DNA from: Parcubacteria group bacterium Athens0416_74
GTDB taxonomy: Bacteria > Patescibacteriota > Minisyncoccia > Phycocordibacterales > UBA2100
Direction of reading: 5' to 3'
Length of the DNA: 11,236 bases
Assembly (NCBI GenBank): GCA_007375785.1
Contig: VMEY01000015.1
Location: forward strand, 1 to 11,236
In this document: positions 7,429 to 11,236 of the stretch, in pieces
How positions within the stretch are numbered: the first letter of the stretch is position 1
Layout: each line of letters opens with the position of its first letter
The notes under the pieces: model-generated
Seen by the model: only the letters and a program-made list of their open reading frames with translations
Database searches by the model: none
Told to the model about the DNA's origin: nothing
Translations under genes and position numbers: made by a program

Positions 7429-7482
7429 ACGGGGTGTCGCTGCGGCAAGGCATCGAATGGCGTCCCGCTGTTCACCTGCCGT
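7429..7482 (+). other. Possible structured leader before the 63-aa gene
   Basis: ACGG/CCGT (7429-7432, 7479-7482) and GGTG/CACC (7433-7436, 7473-7476) could form an outer stem, with GCGG/CCGC (7442-7445, 7465-7468) inside. The fold ends just before the ribosome binding site at 7483-7488. A weak -10 (GATAAT, 7413-7418) overlaps the hisS stop codon. A regulatory role is speculative. Confidence 0.3.
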
Positions 7483-7495
7483 AGGGAGAAGACGT

Positions 7496-7687
7496 ATGTC
7501 GACTCGTTATACGCAGCACACCTACTCGATAGTGGCCTCAGGTACCACGGTACATTGGCAACTGACGGTCCGTCCAAAAACGGCTAATAACCCTTCGCGG
7601 GACACCTCGGAGAGGGACGACTCTCTTGAGGATATTCTGGAGCTCATCGAATCTTCCAACACGGGGCAGTTGGACTTTGGGTTCTAG
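7496..7687 (+). CDS. Unassigned 63-residue protein
   Basis: 63 residues from ATG at 7496. The start is chosen because AGGGAG (7483-7488) sits 7 nt upstream, one of the few good Shine-Dalgarno sequences in the window; an in-frame ATG at 7457 would place the site inside the gene. The N-terminal half is beta-like and polar (YTQHTYSIVASGTTVHWQLTV, in part), the middle is basic and polar, and the C-terminal third is acidic and helical (DDSLEDILELIE), ending in LDFGF. No membrane segment, signal or cysteine. It has its own strong terminator, which supports a real transcribed gene. Family not recognised. It may be cotranscribed with hisS or driven by a weak internal promoter. Confidence 0.55.
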   Translation: MSTRYTQHTYSIVASGTTVHWQLTVRPKTANNPSRDTSERDDSLEDILELIESSNTGQLDFGF

Positions 7688-7696
7688 ACGATCTCA

Positions 7697-7730
7697 GGGG
7701 GGCTGCGGCGCAGCTCCCCTTTTCTTTTTT
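7697..7730 (+). terminator. Rho-independent terminator
   Basis: A 10-bp stem (7697-7706 with 7710-7719, one G.U pair, loop GGC) is followed by TTTTCTTTTTT. It ends the hisS/63-aa transcript. The next promoter starts in the last T of this run. Confidence 0.9.
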
Positions 7731-7738
7731 GCTATAAT
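7730..7738 (+). promoter_or_regulatory. Extended -10 promoter of the exonuclease gene, leaderless
   Basis: TGCTATAAT is a perfect extended -10 with 6 nt to the ATG at 7745. It abuts the preceding terminator, so a -35 would lie inside the terminator stem and none is recognisable. Confidence 0.8.
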
Positions 7739-7744
7739 CCCCCG

Positions 7745-8320
7745 ATGCGAACCGTAGTATTTGATATAGAAACGGCGAATTGGATTACAGATACCGGTTC
7801 TTCGAACCCTGCAGACCTCTCAATAGCGATTGTGTGCATTCACGATTCCGAGACCGATTCATATTCGAGCTACCTGGAATCAGAGCTCGCTCAACTCTGG
7901 CCGATATTGGAGCGCACCGATATCCTCGTCGGCTACAACTCCGACCACTTCGATATACCACTTCTCAACAAGTACTATCCGGGCGACCTCACAAAGATAA
8001 AGAGTCTCGACATCATGGCCGAGGTATACAAGACCTTTGGCCGCAGGTTGCGCCTTGATGCTATTGCCGAGGGCACGCTTGGCGCAAAGAAAAGCGGCCA
8101 CGGCTCTCAGTCGGTGCAGTGGTGGAAGGCGGGAGAAGTAGATAAGGTGCGGCAGTATTGCCTCAAAGATGTGGAACTTACCAAAAGGCTTTTCGACTAT
8201 GCGCTTGAGAAAAACTCTCTCAAGTTTCGAGAGCTCGGCAAATCGCGAGAGATACAGCTCGATACGTCAAAGTGGCTCCAACCGGCAGGCAGCGCCATGA
8301 CATTTACAATGGGGCTATAA
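7745..8320 (+). CDS. DEDDy-type 3'-5' exonuclease / RNase H-like protein
   Basis: 191 residues. RNase H-like exonuclease fold: FDIET at 6-10 supplies the Exo I Asp and Glu, GYNSDHFDIPLL at 63-74 is Exo II with its Asp, and YCLKD at 138-142 is the YxxxD of Exo III, so the DEDDy type. It should remove nucleotides from 3' ends of DNA or RNA with two metal ions. The layout resembles YprB/RNase_H_2-type stand-alone domains more than DnaQ epsilon, since no polymerase-binding tail is present. The C-terminal 35 residues (KFRELGKSREIQ onward) are a short extension. Leaderless start supported by the promoter at 7730-7738. It is followed by tRNA-Phe, which has its own promoter. Confidence 0.85.
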   Translation: MRTVVFDIETANWITDTGSSNPADLSIAIVCIHDSETDSYSSYLESELAQLWPILERTDILVGYNSDHFDIPLLNKYYPGDLTKIKSLDIMAEVYKTFGRRLRLDAIAEGTLGAKKSGHGSQSVQWWKAGEVDKVRQYCLKDVELTKRLFDYALEKNSLKFRELGKSREIQLDTSKWLQPAGSAMTFTMGL

Positions 8321-8332
8321 AGGACTTCGCGT

Positions 8333-8361
8333 TTGAGAAAATGCAGGATGACAGGTATATT
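8333..8361 (+). promoter_or_regulatory. Promoter of tRNA-Phe
   Basis: TTGAGA (8333-8338) and TATATT (8356-8361) are spaced by exactly 17 bp. Transcription should begin around 8368-8370, just before the mature tRNA 5' end at 8372. It is the most classical promoter of the window. Confidence 0.8.
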
Positions 8362-8371
8362 GTGAGACGTC

Positions 8372-8444
8372 GCCGAGATAGCTCAGTTGGTAGAGCATTC
8401 CCCTGAAGAGGGAAGGGTCACCAGTTCGAATCTGGTTCTCGGCA
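8372..8444 (+). tRNA. tRNA-Phe (GAA)
   Basis: 73 nt cloverleaf: acceptor GCCGAGA/TCTCGGC, D-stem GCTC/GAGC, anticodon stem TTCCC/GGGAA with loop CTGAAGA (anticodon GAA), variable GGGTC, T-arm ACCAG/CTGGT with loop TTCGAAT, discriminator A. The following bases are CCG, so CCA is not fully encoded. An exact copy of its 3' part occurs 155 bp downstream (8582-8601). Confidence 0.97.
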
Positions 8445-8446
8445 CC
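8427..8446 (+). repeat. Upstream copy of the 20-bp direct repeat, inside tRNA-Phe
   Basis: From C56 in the T-loop through the discriminator plus CC. It is identical to 8582-8601; the flanking bases differ on both sides (T and G here, C and A there). Confidence 0.95.
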
Positions 8447-8492
8447 GAATGGAATGAGGTGACAGAAAGGGTTGTGCCTGCGCACGACCCGT

Positions 8493-8503
8493 CCAGATTC
8501 GAA
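8493..8503 (+). repeat. Antisense match to the tRNA-Phe T-arm (guide-like segment)
   Basis: CCAGATTCGAA is the exact reverse complement of 8425-8435 in the T-loop and 3' T-stem. Nine of its bases also pair with the downstream copy (8582-8590). Confidence 0.85.
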
Positions 8504-8581
8504 AGCCGGAGCCATGTCGCATCGCGACAGGCGAGGCCGGGCAGGAGCCACTTAGCGCGCAAGCGCTTAGTGAGCTGACGC

Positions 8582-8601
8582 CGAATCTGGTTCTCGGCAC
8601 C
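8582..8601 (+). repeat. Downstream copy of the tRNA-Phe 3' end
   Basis: An exact 20-bp copy of 8427-8446. Here the discriminator is followed by CCA, whereas the complete tRNA is followed by CCG. It resembles an att-type direct repeat left by integration at a TpsiC loop. Confidence 0.95.
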
Positions 8602-8609
8602 ACAGACAC

Positions 8610-8903
8610 TTACGGGGAGGTTTTGAACTTCTCCTGAAACTCTCTCCATGCTTCTTGGAAACCGGTGAATTGCGCTTGCGCCTGTGCGCCGGTGCCCTGT
8701 ATCTGCTGCACGGTCTGCATCATCTGCTCGACCACGGGTGCCATATAGGTGAAGTAAAACCACACGGGTACGAGGAGCAGGGCCGCATACATGGCAAGCC
8801 GGAAAAGCCCGCCCCAAAACGCGTTACGGCGCATGGAGCGCAACATGCGGTTATTGTCCTGTGCAAGTCGGTATGTCTCCTTCAACATCTCGTCGTGGTC
8901 CAT
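8610..8903 (-). CDS. Small single-pass membrane protein with amphipathic tails
   Basis: 97 residues. A charged N-terminal helix (MDHDEMLKETYRLAQDNNRM in part, then LRSMRRNAFWGG) leads to one strong hydrophobic segment at about 30-52 (FRLAMYAALLLVPVWFYFTY). The remaining 45 residues are Gln/Ala-rich and helical, with a coiled-coil look (VVEQMMQTVQQIQ, FQEAWREFQEKF). The Arg-Arg before the membrane segment predicts the N-terminus inside. The EMLKETYRLAQDNNRMLRSMRR pattern is familiar from uncharacterised small membrane proteins of Parcubacteria, but no function is known to me. It follows the 79-aa gene after 26 nt and may be cotranscribed. It converges on the tRNA-Phe element, and no separate terminator is seen. 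Confidence 0.75.
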   Translation of the reverse strand: MDHDEMLKETYRLAQDNNRMLRSMRRNAFWGGLFRLAMYAALLLVPVWFYFTYMAPVVEQMMQTVQQIQGTGAQAQAQFTGFQEAWREFQEKFKTSP

Positions 8904-8929
8904 ATACGTATAAGTCTATCACTCGCTCC

Positions 8930-9169
8930 TCATCCCCTACGATGCCACTGCTGCACAGCGAGTACGAGCCACGCTCCGGCAAGAACCCATGCGGACGCAG
9001 CAGCACTGAAAAGCCCGAGGGTGAAGTAGCATACGCCGAATGTCGTGACAATTACGGTCGTAAAAATACACGAAGAGAGTGCCGGCTTGTCGGTACCAAA
9101 TATCGATGGCAGAAGCGCTATCGTGCCGGCCCAGCTACATATCGCGATGACGATGTCCTGCCATTGCAT
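8930..9169 (-). CDS. Small three-helix membrane protein, unassigned
   Basis: 79 residues with three hydrophobic stretches: about 5-24 (IVIAICSWAGTIALLPSIFG), 31-52 (SSCIFTTVIVTTFGVCYFTLG) in part, and 54-73 (FSAAASAWVLAGAWLVLAVQ in part). The tail is basic (QQWHRRG), predicting a cytoplasmic C-terminus. No catalytic motif. The start is supported by an extended -10-like element 7 nt upstream. The pattern resembles small integral membrane proteins of the YrhK/SemiSWEET size class, but I cannot assign it. The gene begins 34 bp after the end of the tRNA-Arg-linked element on the same strand and precedes the other small membrane protein gene. Confidence 0.65.
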   Translation of the reverse strand: MQWQDIVIAICSWAGTIALLPSIFGTDKPALSSCIFTTVIVTTFGVCYFTLGLFSAAASAWVLAGAWLVLAVQQWHRRG

Positions 9170-9176
9170 GCGTGAA

Positions 9177-9185
9177 ATCCTAACA
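9177..9185 (-). promoter_or_regulatory. Extended -10-like element before the 79-aa gene
   Basis: TGTTAGGAT on the minus strand (4 of 6 bases in the hexamer plus the TGn extension) lies 7 nt before the ATG at 9169, the same leaderless spacing as elsewhere. Confidence 0.5.
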
Positions 9186-9203
9186 CGCCCTCTCCACTGC
9201 GTT

Positions 9204-9220
9204 TGCCCTTGGCAGGAATC
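9204..9220 (-). repeat. Downstream copy of the tRNA-Arg 3' end
   Basis: An exact 17-bp copy of tRNA-Arg nt 57-73 (9364-9380), from the G of the T-loop to the discriminator. The next bases are AAC, so no CCA. The copy starts and ends at almost the same tRNA positions as the tRNA-Phe copy. Confidence 0.95.
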
Positions 9221-9304
9221 TCCTTCATCTCTCGCCCGCCCGTCGGCGGACTCGGACTAGGCACCGGCTCACGGCCGCACGAGCTCGTGCGGCATCGCTG
9301 CGCC

Positions 9305-9317
9305 GTTCGATTCCTGC
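9305..9317 (-). repeat. Antisense match to the tRNA-Arg T-arm (guide-like segment)
   Basis: Thirteen bases that are the exact reverse complement of the T-loop and 3' T-stem of tRNA-Arg (9372-9384). Nine of them also pair with the downstream copy. Confidence 0.85.
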
Positions 9318-9363
9318 ACGCACGCAAAGCAGTTTGCATGCTCAAGATCACTTACTTCGTAAG

Positions 9364-9435
9364 TGCCCTTGGCAGGAATCGAACCCACATCTCTCCCTTA
9401 GGACGGGATTGCTCTATCCATTGAGCTACAAGGGC
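9364..9435 (-). tRNA. tRNA-Arg (CCT)
   Basis: 72 nt cloverleaf: acceptor GCCCTTG/CAAGGGC, D-stem GCTC/GAGC, anticodon stem TCCC/GGGA with loop GTCCTAA (anticodon CCT), variable AGAT, T-arm GTGGG/CCTGC (two wobble pairs) with loop TTCGATT, discriminator A. CCA is not encoded (CTT follows). Position 27-43 is an A-G mismatch. Confidence 0.95.
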
Positions 9436-9460
9436 GCAGAAAAACTCTATCATGACGACC

Positions 9461-9528
9461 CGCATTAGACATAACTCCAGTAAACTCACCAATTGGTGAG
9501 TTTACTGGAGCATCAAGAAACCAATGCG
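9461..9528. repeat. Perfect 36-bp palindrome nested in an outer inverted repeat
   Basis: 9475-9510 is a perfect palindrome (arms beginning CTCCAGTAAACTCACC, centre CCAATTGG). It is nested between CGCATT (9461-9466) and AATGCG (9523-9528). It lies between the glutaredoxin stop and the tRNA-Arg 5' end. It could terminate the glutaredoxin transcript, but no T-run follows on either strand. Confidence 0.8.
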
Positions 9529-9536
9529 AGAGAGGG

Positions 9537-9782
9537 TTAGATTTCGAGCAGTTCGCGAAGCCTCCCCTCATCGAAACCCACCACATACGTACCGCCAATA
9601 TCGATGACCGGGACGCCCATCTGGCCGCTCTTCTCAATCATTTCCTTACGCTTTACGAGATCAGCCGCGACGTCGTAATCGGTGAATGCGACATTATTTG
9701 CGGAAAAGAAGTCCTTTGCCGCGTGACAAAAATGGCACGTCGGCGTTGAATAAATCTTTACGTCTACTTTTTTAGCTACCAT
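9537..9782 (-). CDS. Glutaredoxin-like (NrdH/YruB type) thiol-disulfide protein
   Basis: 81 residues, a single glutaredoxin domain. VKIYSTPTCHFCHAAKDFF at 8-26 contains the redox CHFC (C16, C19), MGVPVIDI has the cis-proline TVP-like loop, and YVVGFDEGRLRELL is the C-terminal glutathione/GFD region typical of NrdH and YruB-type glutaredoxins. It should reduce protein disulfides in the cytoplasm, possibly those of ribonucleotide reductase; the partner is not in the window. An extended -10 (TGATATACT, 9813-9821) lies about 30 nt upstream and overlaps the stop codon of the broken reductase gene, so it has its own promoter and a short leader with the palindrome CTCTTAAGAG. It shares a strand with the reductase remnant. 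Confidence 0.9.
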   Translation of the reverse strand: MVAKKVDVKIYSTPTCHFCHAAKDFFSANNVAFTDYDVAADLVKRKEMIEKSGQMGVPVIDIGGTYVVGFDEGRLRELLEI

Positions 9783-9812
9783 AGTGTCATGCGCTAACTC
9801 TTAAGAGATTCT

Positions 9813-9821
9813 AGTATATCA
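9813..9821 (-). promoter_or_regulatory. Extended -10 promoter of the glutaredoxin-like gene
   Basis: TGATATACT on the minus strand; the TGA is also the stop codon of the upstream reductase remnant. Start expected near 9805, leader about 22 nt. Confidence 0.6.
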
Positions 9822-10362
9822 CGCTGCATTTGTAGGCATGCGGAGAGTCTTGAGCGCCTTAGACCACGCAATGAGCTGGTCGAGCATGCCTCCTGCACGC
9901 TCATCAAATGCGCTGAAGAGTTCCGATTCCGGTGTTCCCTTATTGCCGGCCATCACTACTTCAAACGGCATGTGAACCGCATAACGAATTGGTGCCATCT
10001 GGAGCTCCACCACGACCCCGCGAAGCTGCTCAATAGCACGCGAACCCAGTGCACTGCCATACCCCACAAATCCCACGGCCTTGTCACGCCATTCATGCGC
10101 AACGTAGTCGAGGGCGTTTTTTAGTACTGCGGTATATCCGTGATTGTATTCGGCCGCAATAATAATGAAGCCATCCGGACTTGTAGTTTGGCGTCTCAGC
10201 TTCATCAAAAAACGGCATTGGGTAGTCACGCAGGTCGAGAATTTCAGTTTCGACGCCCTCCTTCCTCTCAAGAAGTCCGGCGATCCACCTTGCCGGCTTA
10301 TCTCCGAATCGATTCTTTCGGGTCGAGCCGATAATTACTTTTATTTTGAGTGATTCAGACAT
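9819..10362 (-). pseudogene. NAD(P)H-dependent FMN reductase, interrupted by deletion and frameshift
   Basis: The N-terminal frame begins at 10362: KVIIGSTRKNRFGDKPARW (GSTR phosphate-binding loop), then DLRDYPMPFFDEAETP at 43-58. The C-terminal part continues in another frame from about 10175: DGFIIIAAEYNHGYTAVLKNALDYV (the flavin-contacting signature of the family), then AVGFVGYG, VELQMAPIR and LDQLIAWSKALK to the stop at 9819. Both halves are convincing, but the roughly 20-25 residues that normally separate FFDE from DGF are almost absent. So there is not just a single-base slip: a short deletion of non-triplet length around 10175-10190 fits best. The protein would be non-functional unless the frames are read separately. 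An assembly error is possible. An intact HxlR regulator diverges from it, a common pairing. Confidence 0.85.
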
Positions 10363-10405
10363 AATGAATGATGCATTTACTCCTTGATAGACCCAAGTGT
10401 ATCTA

Positions 10406-10430
10406 ATCTACTTTACTTTGTAAAGTGGAT
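10406..10430. promoter_or_regulatory. Operator-like dyad between the reductase remnant and the HxlR gene
   Basis: ACTTTAC and GTAAAGT (10410-10416, 10420-10426) form a perfect inverted repeat around TTT; ATC/GAT extend it to 25 bp with one T.G mismatch. It is well placed to be the HxlR regulator's binding site controlling both divergent genes. An AAGGAG lies 17 nt before the reductase ATG, too far to be a normal ribosome site. Confidence 0.6.
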
Positions 10431-10452
10431 GGAGCTGTGATAGCCTGCTCGC

Positions 10453-10767
10453 ATGACACTCAGGACCGCAGAGCAGCGTAAGGAGCTGTGTGCAGACTGC
10501 CCCGTAGCACGCGTCGCCGATAGTCTTGGCGACTCATGCACAATCCTCATCATTCGTGACCTCATGACAGGGCCCAAGCGCTTCACAGAGCTCCAGGAGT
10601 CGCTTCGAGGCATCAGTTCTCGCACGCTGACAAACAAGCTCAAGGGCCTAGAGAAAGATGGGCTCATCCAGCAGCGCTCAAAAGGCGGATACGCACTCAC
10701 GAAAAAAGGGCTCGCGCTCCAGGGCATCCTCGATGCCATGCGCGCCTACGGAAAGAAATATTTGTAG
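10453..10767 (+). CDS. HxlR-family winged helix transcriptional regulator
   Basis: 104 residues, the usual family length. CADCPVARVADSLGDSCTIL at 13-32, LIIRDLMTGPKRFTEL at about 32-47, then SSRTLTNKLKGLEKDGLI, the recognition helix and wing entry, and a YALTKKGLAL wing: the standard HxlR order. The GKW that usually follows the first helix is replaced by GDSC, leaving Cys29 where most members have Trp; Cys13 and Cys16 form a CxxC. HxlR relatives such as YodB and HypR sense oxidants or electrophiles through cysteines and often control flavin or quinone reductases. The broken FMN reductase next door fits that role. A dyad operator lies between them. The last codons overlap the tRNA-Gly promoter. 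Confidence 0.9.
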   Translation: MTLRTAEQRKELCADCPVARVADSLGDSCTILIIRDLMTGPKRFTELQESLRGISSRTLTNKLKGLEKDGLIQQRSKGGYALTKKGLALQGILDAMRAYGKKYL

Positions 10768-10789
10768 AGCCACCTTTATTGGATACAAT
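10762..10789 (+). promoter_or_regulatory. Promoter of tRNA-Gly
   Basis: TTGTAG (10762-10767) and TACAAT (10784-10789), 16-bp spacing, 11 nt before the tRNA. The -35 overlaps the last two codons of the HxlR gene. Confidence 0.6.
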
Positions 10790-10800
10790 GACCCGTGTTT

Positions 10801-10871
10801 GCGGGCGTAGTTCAGTGGTAGAACGAATGCTTCCCAAGCATTAGATAGGGGTTCGATTCCCCTCGCCCGCA
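10801..10871 (+). tRNA. tRNA-Gly (CCC)
   Basis: 71 nt cloverleaf: acceptor GCGGGCG/CGCCCGC, D-stem GTTC/GAAC, anticodon stem AATGC/GCATT with loop TTCCCAA (anticodon CCC), T-arm AGGGG/CCCCT with loop TTCGATT, discriminator A. CCA is not encoded. Unlike the other two tRNAs, no copy of its 3' end is found downstream in the window. Confidence 0.96.
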
Positions 10872-10913
10872 CAAAAAAGATATTGGATAACGAAAGCTGT
10901 ACTCTATGCGCAT

Positions 10914-10949
10914 AAAAAGGGCCCCACTCCGCAAGCGAGCGGAGTGGGG
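10914..10949 (-). terminator. Terminator of the right-edge gene (minus strand)
   Basis: An 11-bp perfect stem (10922-10932 with 10939-10949, loop AAGCGA) followed on the minus strand by CCTTTTTA. It lies 17 bp after the stop at 10967 and also separates that gene from the converging tRNA-Gly. Confidence 0.85.
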
Positions 10950-10966
10950 TACCGATTATTCTCGCC

Positions 10967-11236
10967 TCAGTCGGACTTGCTGGCCTTAATGCGGGCCTTC
11001 AGGTTGAACGAGGGAGAATTGCGAATAAGGAATGACAGCGGAGCGATAGCGTCTCCGTAGGCAAGATCGGTGACCTTTTTGAAGTCGTCAGGCATCGTGT
11101 GTTGCACGAGGGCCATGATTGCACCGATCTCTTGCAGTTGCATGAGCTCGCGATCACCAGCGCTGGATGCCGCGAGCCATTCGGGATGCTCAACATTGAA
11201 GAAGAGCGTCCCATTCTTGGGTTCAAGCACCCACAG
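10967..11236 (-). CDS. C-terminal part of an unassigned protein, open at the right edge
   Basis: The frame is open to the window edge, giving about 89 visible residues before a TGA at 10967-10969. A GTG at 11230 could start an 87-residue protein, but the frame continues upstream, so it is more likely a larger gene cut by the edge. LFFNVEHPEWL followed by a long helix (ELMQLQEIGAIMALVQHTM) vaguely recalls the end of GHKL-type ATP-binding proteins, where an asparagine/His-Pro segment precedes a helix; this is a weak impression. The tail is basic (KARIKASKSD). No membrane segment. Confidence 0.55.
   Translation of the reverse strand: MWVLEPKNGTLFFNVEHPEWLAASSAGDRELMQLQEIGAIMALVQHTMPDDFKKVTDLAYGDAIAPLSFLIRNSPSFNLKARIKASKSD

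Larger units (their letters stand above)
8445..8601 (+). ncRNA. Structured non-coding element following tRNA-Phe (proposed family, copy 1)
   Basis: No credible gene lies here. Read on the tRNA strand it contains: CACC/GGTG (8443-8446 with 8458-8461), starting in the tRNA's last two bases; a 7-nt linker ACAGAAA; a 9-bp stem with loop CTGC (8469-8477 with 8482-8490, one G.U pair); GT; CCAGATTCGAA (8493-8503), antisense to 11 nt of the T-arm; nested GC stems (8506-8509/8537-8540, 8511-8513/8530-8532, 8515-8520/8524-8529); a 10-bp stem with one mismatch and a GCAA tetraloop (8549-8558/8563-8572); then the copy of the tRNA 3' end. The same plan follows tRNA-Arg. It could be co-transcribed with the tRNA, or be a tiny integrated element. 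Function unknown. Confidence 0.6.
9204..9363 (-). ncRNA. Structured non-coding element following tRNA-Arg (proposed family, copy 2)
   Basis: Read on the minus strand: a CACTTAC/GTAAGTG hairpin starting in the tRNA's last two bases (9349-9365); a 7-nt linker ATCTTGA; a 9-bp stem with loop CTGC (9333-9341 with 9320-9328, one G.U pair); GT; GCAGGAATCGAAC (9305-9317), antisense to 13 nt of the T-arm; a GC palindrome hairpin (CCGCACG/CGTGCGG with AGCT between) inside CGGC/GCCG; a CCGCC/GGCGG hairpin; then the copy of tRNA nt 57-73. Module order, the 7-nt linker, stem length, loop and GT are the same as after tRNA-Phe, while the paired bases differ. No credible coding sequence lies here. Confidence 0.6.

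Noticed and set aside
8445..8601. Self-splicing group I intron in tRNA-Phe
   Set aside because: The tRNA is complete upstream, the segment is shorter than known group I introns, and I see no P7/P3 core. The antisense segment resembles an internal guide sequence, but that alone is not enough.
8315..8817. Long minus-strand frames across tRNA-Phe and its element, with protein-like strings such as ENQIRTGDP
   Set aside because: These are classic spurious translations of the reverse strand of a tRNA, repeated because the tRNA 3' end is duplicated here. Neither frame resembles a real family.
8445..9363. Full genomic island between the two tRNA-linked repeats
   Set aside because: The two repeat pairs differ in sequence and orientation, and each spans only about 160 bp; no integrase or other mobile gene lies between.
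10801..10949. Third copy of the tRNA-linked element after tRNA-Gly
   Set aside because: No copy of the tRNA-Gly 3' end, no CUGC stem and no T-arm antisense were found downstream; only a minus-strand terminator is present.
1..11236. CRISPR array or toxin-antitoxin pair
   Set aside because: No regularly spaced repeats and no small gene pair with recognisable toxin or antitoxin features were seen.

Overview
The window looks like a piece of a streamlined Patescibacteria (CPR) genome, probably a Parcubacteria lineage of moderate to high GC. The evidence is indirect: very tight gene packing, many short unassigned membrane or hypothetical proteins, tRNAs without an encoded CCA end, few Shine-Dalgarno sequences, and many extended -10 promoters lying only 6-8 nt from a start codon, as expected for leaderless mRNAs. 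The lineage is inferred from this style and from protein flavour; no marker gene here proves it.

Layout. 1-303 is the 3' end of an unassigned gene, closed by a terminator. 418-3151 (+) is a two-gene unit: a GlcD/D-lactate-dehydrogenase-like FAD oxidase overlapping a DoxX-like multi-pass membrane protein. 5063-3203 (-) is a compact thiol-redox operon: membrane-anchored thioredoxin-fold protein, DsbB-like protein, and a large unassigned protein ending at a strong terminator. Divergent from it is a VIT/CCC1-like transporter (5134-5649). A SET-domain protein (6087-5680, -) and histidyl-tRNA synthetase (6155-7417, +) share a divergent promoter region. A 63-aa protein with a structured leader and a DEDDy-type exonuclease follow. 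8372-9435 holds tRNA-Phe(GAA) and tRNA-Arg(CCT) on opposite strands, with two small membrane-protein genes between them. 9537-10767 holds a glutaredoxin-like gene, a broken NAD(P)H-dependent FMN reductase gene, and a divergent HxlR-type regulator with a good operator dyad. tRNA-Gly(CCC) and the 3' part of an unassigned gene close the window.

Most notable observation. Both tRNA-Phe and tRNA-Arg are followed on their own strand by a non-coding element of about 160 nt with the same plan but different sequence: a CA...UG hairpin starting in the tRNA's last two bases; a 7-nt linker; a 9-bp stem with a CUGC loop and one internal G.U pair; the dinucleotide GU; an 11-13-nt stretch antisense to the T-loop and 3' T-stem of that same tRNA; GC-rich hairpins; and finally an exact copy of that tRNA's own 3' end (nt 57-73). 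The stems covary and the guide and copy track the neighbouring tRNA. This suggests a family of tRNA-anchored elements, either a minimal TpsiC-loop integrated mobile element or a structured RNA that pairs with its tRNA. I cannot match it to a family I know.

Second tier: the leaderless promoter pattern (which moves the hisS start), a perfect 36-bp palindrome inside a wider dyad next to tRNA-Arg, and the interrupted flavin reductase beside an intact HxlR regulator.
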